Positions 1 to 8,606 of a DNA stretch of 64,000 nucleotides are shown here, in pieces. The stretch is from NCBI RefSeq assembly GCF_900188105.1, contig NZ_FZNP01000002.1, positions 620,001 to 684,000 on the forward strand, read 5' to 3'. The position numbers were made by a program, and so were the translations under genes. Within the stretch, counting starts at the first letter, position 1; each line of letters starts with the position of its first letter. Under the pieces are notes generated by a model. It saw only the letters and a list, made by a program, of their open reading frames with translations, did no database searches and was not told the origin of the DNA. The DNA comes from Actinomadura mexicana. Lineage in GTDB: Bacteria > Actinomycetota > Actinomycetes > Streptosporangiales > Streptosporangiaceae.

Positions 1-2562
1 CCCCGGCGGGGTGATGGTCGGCGTGTTCGTCGGCTTCGGCGTCTCCGACTCGCAGCCGGGCTGCGGCCTCTGCTGCCCCGGCTGCCCCGGCTGGCAGGTC
101 GGCGTGTTGGTCGGTGTCGGGGTCGAGGTCGCCGTGGGAGTGGGCTTGGCCTTGGCCCACGGGGCGACCTGGCCGCCGTTGACCGGCGGCGGGAACGGCG
201 TGATGTCCTTGCCCTCCAGGGCCTTCAGCATGAAGGTCTTGAACAGCTCGGCCGGGACCGTACCACCGTAGACCTGGCTGTAGTTGCCGACGCCGATCAG
301 CGACTTGCGGTTGCCCTTCTTGTCCTGCCGCCACATCGCCGCCGACGTCGCGAGTTCCGGCGTGTAGCCGACGAACCAGGCCGACTTGTTCTCGTCGGTG
401 GTACCGGTCTTGCCGGCGACCGGACGGGCGCCGAGGCTCGCGCGGGTACCGGTACCGCTGGTCACGACCGCCTGCATCGCGTTCGTGGCGTCCGCCGCGA
501 CGCCCTCGTCGAAGGCCGTCGAGGGCTTCTGCCAGGGCAGCTTCTCCAGCGGCTTCTGCTTGTTGTTCAGGATGGGGCGGCCCCGGTTGTCGGTGATCTT
601 GGCGATCACGTGGGCCTGCCGGTGCTTCCCACCCGCCGCGAACGTCGAGTAGACCGACGCCATCGTCACCGGGGTCGCGTCGATGACGCCCAGCGGCAGC
701 GACGTGATGGTGTTCGAGAGGTTCTCGGTGTCCTCCGGGATGCCCATCTTCTTGGCCATGTCCACGACGTTGGCCAGCTGGACCTTCTGCCCCAGGTCGA
801 CGTACGCCGTGTTGATCGACAGCGCCGTCATCTGCTTGAGGTTGTAGACCCCGTTCTCCTTGCGGCTGTCGTTGGTGAAGGACGCGCCGCCGATCGTCCG
901 CTTGTAGCTGCCGTCCATCGTCGTCCGCAGGCTGATGCCCTGGTCGAGCGCCGTGGCGAGCACGATCGGCTTGAACGACGAACCCGGCTGCACCTTGCCC
1001 TGGAAGGAGTTGTCGAACTGCTGCTTGCGGTAGTCCGTACCGCCGTAGGCGGCCACCACGCCGCCCGTCTTCGGGTCGACCGCCGCGAGACCGAACTGGA
1101 TGTCGTTCCCCAGCCCGTTCTGCTTGCGGATCTGCTTGACGGCCTTGTTCGTGTAGTCCTGCAGGTCCTTGCGGAACGTCGTGGTGATCTTCAGGCCGCC
1201 GGTCTCCAGCATCTGCTCGTCGATGCCGAGCACCTTCAGCTCGTTGAGGACGCGGTCCTGGAGGTAGCCGGAGTTCGGGTCGTCCGGGACGTCGCTCCAG
1301 TTCTTCTGCGTCTGGGGGAACTTCGCCTGGGCGCGCTTGCCCGAGTCGAGCCACCGCTTCTCGACCATGCCGTCGAGGACGTAGTTCCAGCGGTTGATCA
1401 GCGCCTGCTTGGCCGGGTTGGACGCCGGCCCGTAGGTGGCGAAGTAGCCCGGCCGCTGGATCATGGCCGCGAGCATCGCCGCCTGCGACTCGTTGATCTC
1501 GGTGACGGGCTTGTGGAAGTAGGCGCGGGACGCCGCCTGGATGCCGTAGGCGTGCCGCCCGAACGGGACCGTGTTCAGGTACAGCTCCAGCACCCGCGAC
1601 TTGTCCATCTCCTTGCCCATGCGGATGGAGATGAGGATTTCCTTGAACTTGCGGCTGACCGTGCGGTCCTGGCTGAGGTTCGCCCAGTAGTTGCGGGCGA
1701 GCTGCTGCGTGATCGTCGAGGCGCCGGCGACGTCGCCGCCGGTCCCCGCCCGGTACATCGCGCCGACGATGCCCATCGGTGAGATGCCCGGCTCGTGCCA
1801 GAAGTTGCGGTCCTCCGCCGCGAGGACGGCGTTCTGGACGTGCTTGGGCACCTTGTCCAGCGAGATGTCCTCACGGTGGGTGCCGATGCGGGCCAGCGGC
1901 GACCCGTCCGCGTAGCTGATCACCGACTCCTGGGCCTTCGCGGCCTGCTGCTTCTCCGTCGGGATCGGGGTGTTGGCGTAGGCGACGATGACGAGCGTCG
2001 CCAGGCCGAGGATCACCACGCTGACGGCGGCGACGGTGATCTTCCAGTTCGGGACGTAGCGGCGCCAGCCCGTCTTCTTGTTCGCCTCGTCGGTGGGCTT
2101 GCGTTCGCGGCGGCGGCCACCGCCGCGCCCGCCGCGCCCGCCGCGCCCGCCGCCGCGGCCCTCGTCACCCCAGAAGCCGTCGTCGCCGCCGCCTCCAGAG
2201 CCGCCGCGGCCGCCAGGTCCACCCGGCCCGCCCGGCCCTCCGGGGCCACCCGGCCCTCCGGGACCGCCCGGCCCGCTCGGAGGACCCCCGGGCCCGCCTC
2301 GCATGGGACGGCCGGCGCCGCCCGACCGCATGGGCGCGGGGGCGCCGCGACGCCGCGTGCCTCCAGGGGCGCCGGCCCGCGAGGGCCCGCCCGCACGTCC
2401 GCCCGGCCTGCCTCCGGGGCGCGGCGTCCTGCCCGGCGTCGGCGAGCCGCCGGGCGCGCCGCGCTGCCCGCCCGAGGGCGTGCCGGAAGAGCCGGGACGG
2501 GGGGAGCCCCTCCGGCCAGAGCCCTCTCCGAAATCCGGTCCAAATCGGCTTGGGTTACTCAC
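1..2562 (-). CDS. Class A penicillin-binding protein (glycosyltransferase/transpeptidase), C-terminus cut by window edge
   Basis: Bifunctional peptidoglycan synthase that polymerises lipid II glycan chains and cross-links the stem peptides outside the membrane. 854 codons are visible. The start is GTG at 2562 (M-S-N-P-S), matching the start of its upstream paralogue. Order: a Gly/Pro/Arg-rich disordered cytoplasmic region (about 1-170, with PGG repeats), one membrane helix (about 173-195), a GT51 domain with the AAEDRNF motif (about 249) and STITQQLAR, then a transpeptidase domain with GSSFK (about 526), SINTA (about 580) and KTGTT (about 717). The visible C-terminus is a Pro/Thr-rich tail with CQPGQPGQQ, open at position 1. 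It lies 206 bp downstream of a second PBP on the same strand. The catalytic motifs are intact, so it is probably active. Family assignment is certain; whether it is the ponA1 or ponA2 equivalent is not. Confidence 0.95.
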   Translation of the reverse strand, partial: MSNPSRFGPDFGEGSGRRGSPRPGSSGTPSGGQRGAPGGSPTPGRTPRPGGRPGGRAGGPSRAGAPGGTRRRGAPAPMRSGGAGRPMRGGPGGPPSGPGGPGGPGGPGGPGGPGGPGGRGGSGGGGDDGFWGDEGRGGGRGGRGGRGGGRRRERKPTDEANKKTGWRRYVPNWKITVAAVSVVILGLATLVIVAYANTPIPTEKQQAAKAQESVISYADGSPLARIGTHREDISLDKVPKHVQNAVLAAEDRNFWHEPGISPMGIVGAMYRAGTGGDVAGASTITQQLARNYWANLSQDRTVSRKFKEILISIRMGKEMDKSRVLELYLNTVPFGRHAYGIQAASRAYFHKPVTEINESQAAMLAAMIQRPGYFATYGPASNPAKQALINRWNYVLDGMVEKRWLDSGKRAQAKFPQTQKNWSDVPDDPNSGYLQDRVLNELKVLGIDEQMLETGGLKITTTFRKDLQDYTNKAVKQIRKQNGLGNDIQFGLAAVDPKTGGVVAAYGGTDYRKQQFDNSFQGKVQPGSSFKPIVLATALDQGISLRTTMDGSYKRTIGGASFTNDSRKENGVYNLKQMTALSINTAYVDLGQKVQLANVVDMAKKMGIPEDTENLSNTITSLPLGVIDATPVTMASVYSTFAAGGKHRQAHVIAKITDNRGRPILNNKQKPLEKLPWQKPSTAFDEGVAADATNAMQAVVTSGTGTRASLGARPVAGKTGTTDENKSAWFVGYTPELATSAAMWRQDKKGNRKSLIGVGNYSQVYGGTVPAELFKTFMLKALEGKDITPFPPPVNGGQVAPWAKAKPTPTATSTPTPTNTPTCQPGQPGQQRPQPGCESETPKPTNTPTITPPG

Positions 2563-2613
2563 GCGGCCTCATCAACTGGGGTACGGCTTTGCGTCGTCCG
2601 AGCGTACTGTGCC
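2563..2613 (-). promoter_or_regulatory. Promoter/leader of the downstream PBP gene, duplicated copy
   Basis: The 16 bases before the start (GATGAGGCCGCGTGAGT on the coding strand, spanning the start) and the block at 2591-2612 closely match the corresponding sequences upstream of the other PBP gene (6130-6150 and 6203-6226). On the coding strand the shared block reads GCACAGTACGCT here and GCACAGTACTCT there; TACGCT/TACTCT resembles a -10 box. This suggests the gene duplication included the promoter. The assignment as promoter is inference. Confidence 0.5.
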
Positions 2614-2768
2614 CCCGGCGCGCAGGGGGCCGCTGAGGCAAGGCTCACCTTCATCGGAACGGACGGGCGCATGCGGTCAAACGCGCCGGCGTGCGGCGAC
2701 TCGCAAGGATGCTCCATGTCACACCCCCAATATCCAGTGGACGGTTCGGGTCGCGAGGGCCGGTCGGT

Positions 2769-5700
2769 TCATTCGGGCGGCCTCGCCAGCGGCAGCAGGG
2801 GCCGCAGGCTCTCGGTCTCGGTCTGGGCGCCGCGGCCGCCCCTCCGGCCCCGGCAGGCGGGGTCGCCCTGGTGGAGCTGGCACCACCACCGGGGCGGCGG
2901 GTTGCTCGGCGGCTTGTTCGGGTCGCAGTTGCCGTTCTGGAACGGGGACTGGCAGGGCTGGCCCTGGCCGCCGTCGCCGCCGTCGCCGCCGTCCTGGCAG
3001 CGCGGGTCGAACTTGCCCACCGGGGTGTTGCACCACGGCGGCTTGCCCTCGTCGTCCTTCTTCTTCTTTTCCGGCGGCTTCGCCCACTTCTGCACGATCC
3101 CGCCCCACGCGGGCGGCGGGAACGCCTGCGAGTCCATGCCCTGCACCGCGTTCGCCATGTAGGACCGCCAGATGCGGGCGGGGATCGTGCCGCCCTCCAC
3201 CTCGCCGATCTGCGGCAGGATCACCGACTTCTTCTTCCCGTCCGGGCCGAGCGCGTCGTTGTAGATCGTCACCGCGGTCGAGACCTGCGGGACGTACCCG
3301 ACGAACCACGACGAGACGTTCCGGTCCGTCGTACCGGTCTTGCCCGCGGCCTGGCGGCCGTCCGGCAGCGCCGCCGCCGTCGCGGTCCCGCCCTTGATGA
3401 CCTGCTGCATCGCGTACGTCGCGTCCGCGGCGACCTTCGGGCTGAAGACGCGGCGCTTCTCGTACTTCGGCCGCAGCCGCACCGTCTTGCCGTCCGACTT
3501 CTTGACCACGCGGATCACGTGCGGCTGGTGGTACATCCCGCCGTTGGCGAACACCGCGTACCCCGCCGCCTGCTCGATCGGCCGGATGTTGTTGACGCCC
3601 AGCGCGAGGTTGAGGCAGCACTTGTGCGGTTCCAGCAGGTCGGACGCGATGCCGGCGTCGGTCTCGGTCTTCATCGCCTCCTCGATGCCGACCTTGCCCA
3701 TCAGCTGGAGGAACGCGGTGTTGACCGAGTCCTTCGTCGCGGTGATCAGATTGATCGCCGGGCCCACGTCATGGCTGTTCGGGACGATCACGGCGTTCGG
3801 GTCGTCCTTGGACACCACGCTGCCGTCCGGGCCGATCGGCGCCTTCGACCGTCCCTCGACGAGGCTCTTCAGGCTGTAGTTCTGCTTCAGCGCCGTCGCG
3901 AGCACGTACGGCTTCATCGCCGAGCCCGCCTGCGCCGAGCCCTGCCACACGTTGTCGAAGGACTGGTCCAGGTAGTCGGGGCCGCCGTAGAACGCGACGA
4001 CCTCGCCGTTCGCGCTGTTCACCGACACCAGGCCGACCCGGATCTTCTTCTTCGCGAGCTTCTTCGGATTCACCTGCGGGACGGTGTGCTCGGCCGCCCG
4101 CTTGGCCATGACCATCTTCTTTCGGTCGAACGTCGTGTAGACCCGCAGGCCCTGGGTCGTCAGCTCCTTGGTGTCGATGCCCTGCCGGCCGAGCTCCAGC
4201 TTGGCGCGCATCAGCATGTAGCCGCGCTGGCCGCCGTAGAGCTGGTCGCTGGTCCCCGCCTTCCGGATCTTCGGCGGGCCCTGCTTGATGTACTTGTCGG
4301 CCTCGGCCCGGCTGAGCTTGCCCATCGAGACCATGCCGTTGAGCGTGTACTGGTACCTGCCGGTCGCCCACGCCTGGCCGGCCTTGTCGCTCGGGTCCCG
4401 GTTCGGGTTCTGGATGATGCCGCCGAGGAGGGCCGCCTGGTCGGGCCGCAGCTTCCACACGTCCGTCCCGAAGTACTCGCGGGACGCCGCCTGGATGCCG
4501 TAGGTGTCACGGCCGAAGTAGATCGTGTTCAGGTAGAGCTTGAGGATCTCGTTCTTGGAGTGCTCGTCCTCCAGCTTCAGCGAGATGAACAGCTCCTGGA
4601 ACTTCCGGCTGACCGTCCGGTTCTTCGGATCGGAGTAGTAGTTCTTCGCGAGCTGCTGGGTGATCGTGGAACCGCCGCCCGACCCGCCGGTCAGGTTGTC
4701 CCACACCGCCCGCGTCGTGCCCTTGATCGAAAACCCCGGGTCGGTGCGGAAGCTGCGGTTCTCCGCCGCCAGCACCGCGTTCTGGACGTTCGGCGGGATC
4801 TTGGCCAGCTCGACGCTCTGCCGCTTCTTGCCGATCCGGCCGATCTCGGTGTCGTCGGTGTAGTAGAAGATCGACGCCTGGTCCTCGACGCCCGCGACCG
4901 TCGGCTCCTTCGGGGTCGGGGTGTTGGCGTAGGCGACCCAGACCAGCGTGACGAACGCCGCGAGGCCGAGCCCGCAGATGCCGCCCATGACCTTCCAGGA
5001 CGGGATGAAGCGCCGCCAGCCGGTCTCGCGGGACCGCAGATGGCCGAGGAACCCCTTCTTGCCGGGCGGCCCGTGCCGTCGGGGGCCCCCGGGGCCCCCG
5101 GGGCCTCCGGGACCACCGGGTCCGCCGGGTCCGCCAGGGCCGGCGGGGCCAGCCGGGCCGCCTGTGCGGTTGGCCGCGCGCACACCGCCGCCGCGGAACT
5201 TCGCGGTCACCTTCGCGCCGAGGTCCTGCCCGGCCTTTGTGAGCCCACCGAGCTTCTCTCGCACGCCCGGCTTCGGGGCCGCGCCGGGCATCCCCGGCGT
5301 CCCGAACCCCACGGGCGGGCCCATTGCCCCCGCACCGGGCGCACCGGCGATTCCCTGCGCGGGACCCATGCCGGGCGCGTTCGGGAACCCGGGACGTCCC
5401 GGCGCCCCCATCCCAGGAGCCGCCTGCCCGCCAGGGGGGCCGCCCATCCCAGGACGACCGCCTCCCATGCCGGGTCCGCCCTGCATGCCGTGGCCACTCG
5501 GGGGCGCGTTGCCGGGCACGTTGCCCATGCCGGGCCCGCCCGACGACTGGAATCCACCGGGTCCACCATTGCCACCGGGTCCACCGAACCCGCCTTGGCC
5601 AGGCGTCCCGCCGGGACCACCGCTGCCTCCAGGACCACCGAACCCGGCTTGGCCGGAACCGGGACCGCCGGGGCCGCCGAATCCGCCTGGACCGGACGTA

Positions 5701-6131
5701 CCGCCGGGGCCGCCGTTAGGACCGAACCCGCCGTTACCGCCGAAGCCGCCCTGGCCGGGCGCTCCGCCCGGTCCGCTCTGGCCGCTCGGCACGAGCGCGT
5801 TGCCCGGAGCGGCCGGACCGCCCGGGGCGGCGTGGCGACCGGTGGACGGCGGGACGGGGCTCGACGGGCCCGCGGGAGCGGGCGCGGCCGGCAGGGGACC
5901 TTCGAGCGGACCCGGGCTCGCGCCGGGAGCGCCCATGAAACCGGGCCCTTCCGGGGTGCCCGGCGGGGCGGGGTTCGGGGGCGCGCCAGGGGGGCCCGCG
6001 GCGTTCGTTCCGGCGGGCTCACCGTGGGCGCTCGGAGAGCCGTGATCGCCGGAGTCACCGGGACGGGGGTTCTGGTGCCCGCCCGGCCTCTGCGACCCGG
6101 GTTCCGGTCGGGGCTGGCTTGGATTACTCAC
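2769..6131 (-). CDS. Class A penicillin-binding protein (PonA-type)
   Basis: Bifunctional glycosyltransferase/transpeptidase for septal or side-wall peptidoglycan. 1120 residues, GTG start at 6131 (M-S-N-P-S-Q). An unusually long Gly/Pro-rich cytoplasmic region (about 1-375, many GGFGGPGG-like repeats) precedes a single membrane helix (about 380-405). The GT51 domain has AAENRSF (about 457) and GGGSTITQQLAK; the transpeptidase domain has GSAMKPYV (about 737), SVNTA (about 802) and GKTGTT (about 930). The C-terminus is acidic/Pro-rich with cysteines and an arginine patch. Core length is normal for class A PBPs; only the disordered N-terminus is enlarged. The PBP-padR-ino1 order matches the conserved actinobacterial ponA1 neighbourhood known from Mycobacterium (Rv0046c-Rv0050). 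Start, motifs and context all agree. Confidence 0.95.
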   Translation of the reverse strand: MSNPSQPRPEPGSQRPGGHQNPRPGDSGDHGSPSAHGEPAGTNAAGPPGAPPNPAPPGTPEGPGFMGAPGASPGPLEGPLPAAPAPAGPSSPVPPSTGRHAAPGGPAAPGNALVPSGQSGPGGAPGQGGFGGNGGFGPNGGPGGTSGPGGFGGPGGPGSGQAGFGGPGGSGGPGGTPGQGGFGGPGGNGGPGGFQSSGGPGMGNVPGNAPPSGHGMQGGPGMGGGRPGMGGPPGGQAAPGMGAPGRPGFPNAPGMGPAQGIAGAPGAGAMGPPVGFGTPGMPGAAPKPGVREKLGGLTKAGQDLGAKVTAKFRGGGVRAANRTGGPAGPAGPGGPGGPGGPGGPGGPGGPRRHGPPGKKGFLGHLRSRETGWRRFIPSWKVMGGICGLGLAAFVTLVWVAYANTPTPKEPTVAGVEDQASIFYYTDDTEIGRIGKKRQSVELAKIPPNVQNAVLAAENRSFRTDPGFSIKGTTRAVWDNLTGGSGGGSTITQQLAKNYYSDPKNRTVSRKFQELFISLKLEDEHSKNEILKLYLNTIYFGRDTYGIQAASREYFGTDVWKLRPDQAALLGGIIQNPNRDPSDKAGQAWATGRYQYTLNGMVSMGKLSRAEADKYIKQGPPKIRKAGTSDQLYGGQRGYMLMRAKLELGRQGIDTKELTTQGLRVYTTFDRKKMVMAKRAAEHTVPQVNPKKLAKKKIRVGLVSVNSANGEVVAFYGGPDYLDQSFDNVWQGSAQAGSAMKPYVLATALKQNYSLKSLVEGRSKAPIGPDGSVVSKDDPNAVIVPNSHDVGPAINLITATKDSVNTAFLQLMGKVGIEEAMKTETDAGIASDLLEPHKCCLNLALGVNNIRPIEQAAGYAVFANGGMYHQPHVIRVVKKSDGKTVRLRPKYEKRRVFSPKVAADATYAMQQVIKGGTATAAALPDGRQAAGKTGTTDRNVSSWFVGYVPQVSTAVTIYNDALGPDGKKKSVILPQIGEVEGGTIPARIWRSYMANAVQGMDSQAFPPPAWGGIVQKWAKPPEKKKKDDEGKPPWCNTPVGKFDPRCQDGGDGGDGGQGQPCQSPFQNGNCDPNKPPSNPPPRWWCQLHQGDPACRGRRGGRGAQTETESLRPLLPLARPPE

Positions 6132-6226
6132 GCGACCTCATCAACAGGGGACAACGGTTGTTGCCGAGGGCCGGGGGGCTCCCGGCCCTTGTTGCGGCTC
6201 GTGCGCCGTCCGAAGAGTACTGTGCG
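6132..6226 (-). promoter_or_regulatory. Promoter/leader of PBP gene with internal hairpin
   Basis: Contains the same leader (6130-6150) and -10-like block (6203-6226) as the tandem PBP, but separated by an insert. The insert holds a 9-bp hairpin (6167-6175 with 6181-6189, AGGGCCGGG arms) and a short palindrome ACAAC-G-GTTGT at 6151-6161. If transcription starts at the shared block, the hairpin lies in the 5' untranslated region of this copy only. Confidence 0.4.
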
Positions 6227-6500
6227 GGCTGGTGAGCGGGGGGAGCGTGTGCTCGGCGAAGGACGCCCCGGCCGGTCCGCGCCCCGAAGGGTCGGTGGCT
6301 CCTCCTCACTCGGCTACCGTTCCGGGCTGTCCCGGGATCAGGGTCGTGCGACGCGGCCAGGTGGTTCCAGGACGCAACTTTGACACATTTCCACCACATA
6401 CACCCTGAAATCGCCACATTCGCGATACGGGCTGATGGGGGCGTCGGGGCGTCCCAGGTAGATCGCCACTTGCCAGGAGGAGCCGGGCTACGTATCTTGT

Positions 6501-6536
6501 CGATGTATCGAGTCGATACATTCACTCGATACATCG
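6501..6536. promoter_or_regulatory. Operator of the PadR regulator (nested inverted repeats)
   Basis: CGATGTATCG (6501-6510) is perfectly inverted at 6527-6536 (CGATACATCG), and ATGTATCG (6503-6510) is also inverted at 6514-6521 with a 3-bp spacer (AGT). The 8-mer CGATACAT therefore occurs as a direct repeat 13 bp apart. The array ends 36 bp before the padR start, the expected place for autoregulation. PadR-family operators are commonly ATGT-N8-ACAT; here ATGTATCG...CGATACAT fits that type. Confidence 0.75.
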
Positions 6537-6572
6537 GATCGAGACATCGGCTTCTGCGGAAGAGGGACCGGG

Positions 6573-7196
6573 ATGGCGGCCAAGAAGGGCGCGGGCGTGC
6601 TGGAGCTCGCCGTGCTCGGGCTGCTTCACGAGTCCCCGATGCACGGATACGAGCTGCGCAAGCGGCTCAACACCCTGCTGGGCATGTTCCGCGCGTTCTC
6701 GTACGGCTCGCTCTACCCGTGCCTCAAGCAGCTCCTGGCCAACGGGCTGATCATGGAGGACCGGCCGGAGGAGCCGAACGCGCCGCTGGCGCTGCAGAGC
6801 CGCCGATCGAAGATCGTTTACAAGCTCACCGCCGAAGGCAAGGAGCGCCTGCAGCTGCTCCTCACCGAGGCCGGCCCGGCTTCGTGGGAGGACGAGGGGT
6901 TCGGCGTGCACTTCGCCTTCTTCTCGCACACCCGCGCCGACGTCCGGCTGCGGATCCTCGAAGGCCGGCGCAGCCGGCTGGAGGAGCGCCTGGAGAGCGT
7001 TCGCGCCGCCCTGGCGCGAACCCGCGAGCGAGTCGACTCCTACACCCTGGAACTGCAGAACCACGGGCTGGAGTCCGTCGAGCGCGAGGTCCGGTGGCTC
7101 AACGAGCTCATCGGGCGCGAGCGGGCCGAGCAGGAACAGCAAGCACAGTCAGCTAAGCGAATTGACCAGGACATGCCTCGGGACGAGGGCCGCTGA
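6573..7196 (+). CDS. PadR family transcriptional regulator
   Basis: 207-residue DNA-binding regulator. The N-terminal winged helix (about 8-90) has the family signature LELAVLGLLHESPMHGYEL, followed by a C-terminal helical dimerisation region (about 100-190; RIRERVDSYTLEL-like coiled-coil segment). ATG start preceded by AGAGGG. It lies 69 bp upstream of ino1 in the same direction, the arrangement seen in mycobacteria (padR Rv0047c next to ino1 Rv0046c), so it probably controls itself and possibly inositol synthesis. The effector is unknown. The nested palindrome at 6501-6536 is the likely binding site. Confidence 0.92.
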   Translation: MAAKKGAGVLELAVLGLLHESPMHGYELRKRLNTLLGMFRAFSYGSLYPCLKQLLANGLIMEDRPEEPNAPLALQSRRSKIVYKLTAEGKERLQLLLTEAGPASWEDEGFGVHFAFFSHTRADVRLRILEGRRSRLEERLESVRAALARTRERVDSYTLELQNHGLESVEREVRWLNELIGRERAEQEQQAQSAKRIDQDMPRDEGR

Positions 7197-7265
7197 GCAG
7201 TGGCCCGGCGCCTTCGGGGGCGGGTGAGACCACCACATGTTCCGTAACAGAGAAGGAGCTACCGG

Positions 7266-8345
7266 ATGGGTTCGGTGCGCGTAGCCATCGTCGGTGTGGG
7301 CAACTGCGCCTCTTCCCTCGTCCAGGGCGTCGAGTTCTACAAGGACGCGACCCCCGACACGCGAGTTCCCGGCCTGATGCACGTCCAGTTCGGCGAGTAC
7401 CACGTGGGCGACGTCGAGTTCGTGGCGGCGTTCGACGTGGACGCCAAGAAGGTCGGGATGGACCTGTCCGAGGCCATCCACGCCAGCGAGAACAACACCA
7501 TCAAGTTCGCCGACGTGCCGCCCACCGGGGTGACCGTCCAGCGCGGGCACACTTTCGACGGCCTTGGCGAGTACTACCTGGACATGGTCGAGGAGTCCGA
7601 CGCCGAGCCGGTCGACGTCGTGCAGGCGCTGAAGGACGCCGAGGTGGACGTCCTGGTGTCGTACCTGCCGGTGGGCTCCGAGGAGGCCGACCGCTTCTAC
7701 GCCCAGTGCGCGATCGACGCCAAGGTCGCGTTCGTGAACGCGCTGCCGGTGTTCATCGCCAGCGACCCCGAGTGGGCGCAGAAGTTCACCGACGCGGGCG
7801 TGCCGATCGTCGGCGACGACATCAAGTCGCAGGTCGGCGCGACCATCACGCACCGCGTCATGGCCCGCCTCTTCGAGGACCGCGGCGTCGAGCTGCTGCG
7901 CACGTACCAGCTCAACTTCGGCGGCAACATGGACTTCATGAACATGCTGGAGCGCAAGCGGCTCCAGTCCAAGAAGATCTCCAAGACGCAGTCGGTCACC
8001 TCGCAGATCCCGCACGAGATGGCGAAGGCGGACGTGCACATCGGCCCGTCCGACCACGTGCCGTGGCTGGACGACCGCAAGTGGGCCTACGTCCGGCTGG
8101 AGGGCCGCTCCTTCGGCGACACGCCCCTCAACCTGGAGTACAAGCTGGAGGTCTGGGACTCCCCGAACTCCGCCGGCGTCATCATCGACGCCGTCCGCGC
8201 CGCCAAGATCGCCAAGGACCGCGGCATCGGCGGCCCGATCCTGTCGGCCAGCTCCTACTTCATGAAGTCGCCGCCGGAGCAGTACAACGACGACCAGGCG
8301 CACGACGCGGTGGAGAAGTTCATCCGCGGCGAGATCGAGCGCTGA
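7266..8345 (+). CDS. ino1: Inositol-3-phosphate synthase
   Basis: Converts glucose 6-phosphate to 1D-myo-inositol 3-phosphate using NAD, the first step towards phosphatidylinositol, lipoglycans and mycothiol in actinobacteria. 359 residues, the normal length for the short actinobacterial form. The N-terminal Rossmann loop is [10 protein letters not shown] (about 9-18); conserved elements include [11 protein letters not shown] (about 180-190) and LNFGGNMDF (about 218-226). ATG start with AAGGAG about 8 bp upstream. It follows padR and ends in a strong hairpin, so it forms the last gene of a padR-ino1 unit. Confidence 0.95.
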   Translation: MGSVRVAIVGVGNCASSLVQGVEFYKDATPDTRVPGLMHVQFGEYHVGDVEFVAAFDVDAKKVGMDLSEAIHASENNTIKFADVPPTGVTVQRGHTFDGLGEYYLDMVEESDAEPVDVVQALKDAEVDVLVSYLPVGSEEADRFYAQCAIDAKVAFVNALPVFIASDPEWAQKFTDAGVPIVGDDIKSQVGATITHRVMARLFEDRGVELLRTYQLNFGGNMDFMNMLERKRLQSKKISKTQSVTSQIPHEMAKADVHIGPSDHVPWLDDRKWAYVRLEGRSFGDTPLNLEYKLEVWDSPNSAGVIIDAVRAAKIAKDRGIGGPILSASSYFMKSPPEQYNDDQAHDAVEKFIRGEIER

Positions 8346-8459
8346 GACCGGCGGGCGCAACGCGCCGGTCAGCGTTCCCCCATCCAGGGGTCGGCGGTTC
8401 GCATCCCAGGTGGGACGCGGTTCACGAGCCGTTGAGAGCCTGATCACAAAATTTCCCGA

Positions 8460-8498
8460 GGACGCCCTGTCAGTGGACATCCCACTGTCAGGGCGTCC
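8460..8498 (+). terminator. Intrinsic terminator after ino1
   Basis: A perfect 17-bp inverted repeat (8460-8476 with 8482-8498, loop ACATC) followed by TTACTTCTGT. A weaker 8-bp hairpin (8346-8353 with 8363-8370) directly follows the ino1 stop, so termination may be two-stage. Confidence 0.85.
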
Positions 8499-8534
8499 TT
8501 ACTTCTGTAGAGAAACGGTGATGTACCGGCCCTT

Positions 8535-8560
8535 TGTCACGCTCTGGCCCTACTGTGACA
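8535..8560. promoter_or_regulatory. Possible operator upstream of peptide-binding protein
   Basis: TGTCAC at 8535-8540 is inverted as GTGACA at 8555-8560 (centre spacing 14 bp), 46 bp before the start of the solute-binding protein. The position suits a regulator site; no regulator can be named. Confidence 0.35.
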
Positions 8561-8606
8561 CCGCCGGTGACTAGCGCGCCAGGTTCTGAGTCAGTGAGGT
8601 GACACC

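Noticed and set aside
610..1782. Long open frame opposite the first PBP gene
   Set aside because: It is antisense to the PBP and rich in Arg/Val/Leu as expected from a GC-biased shadow; no family features.
2691..6383. 1230-codon open frame opposite the second PBP gene
   Set aside because: Shadow of the PBP gene; low-complexity Arg/Leu/Gly composition with no conserved motif.
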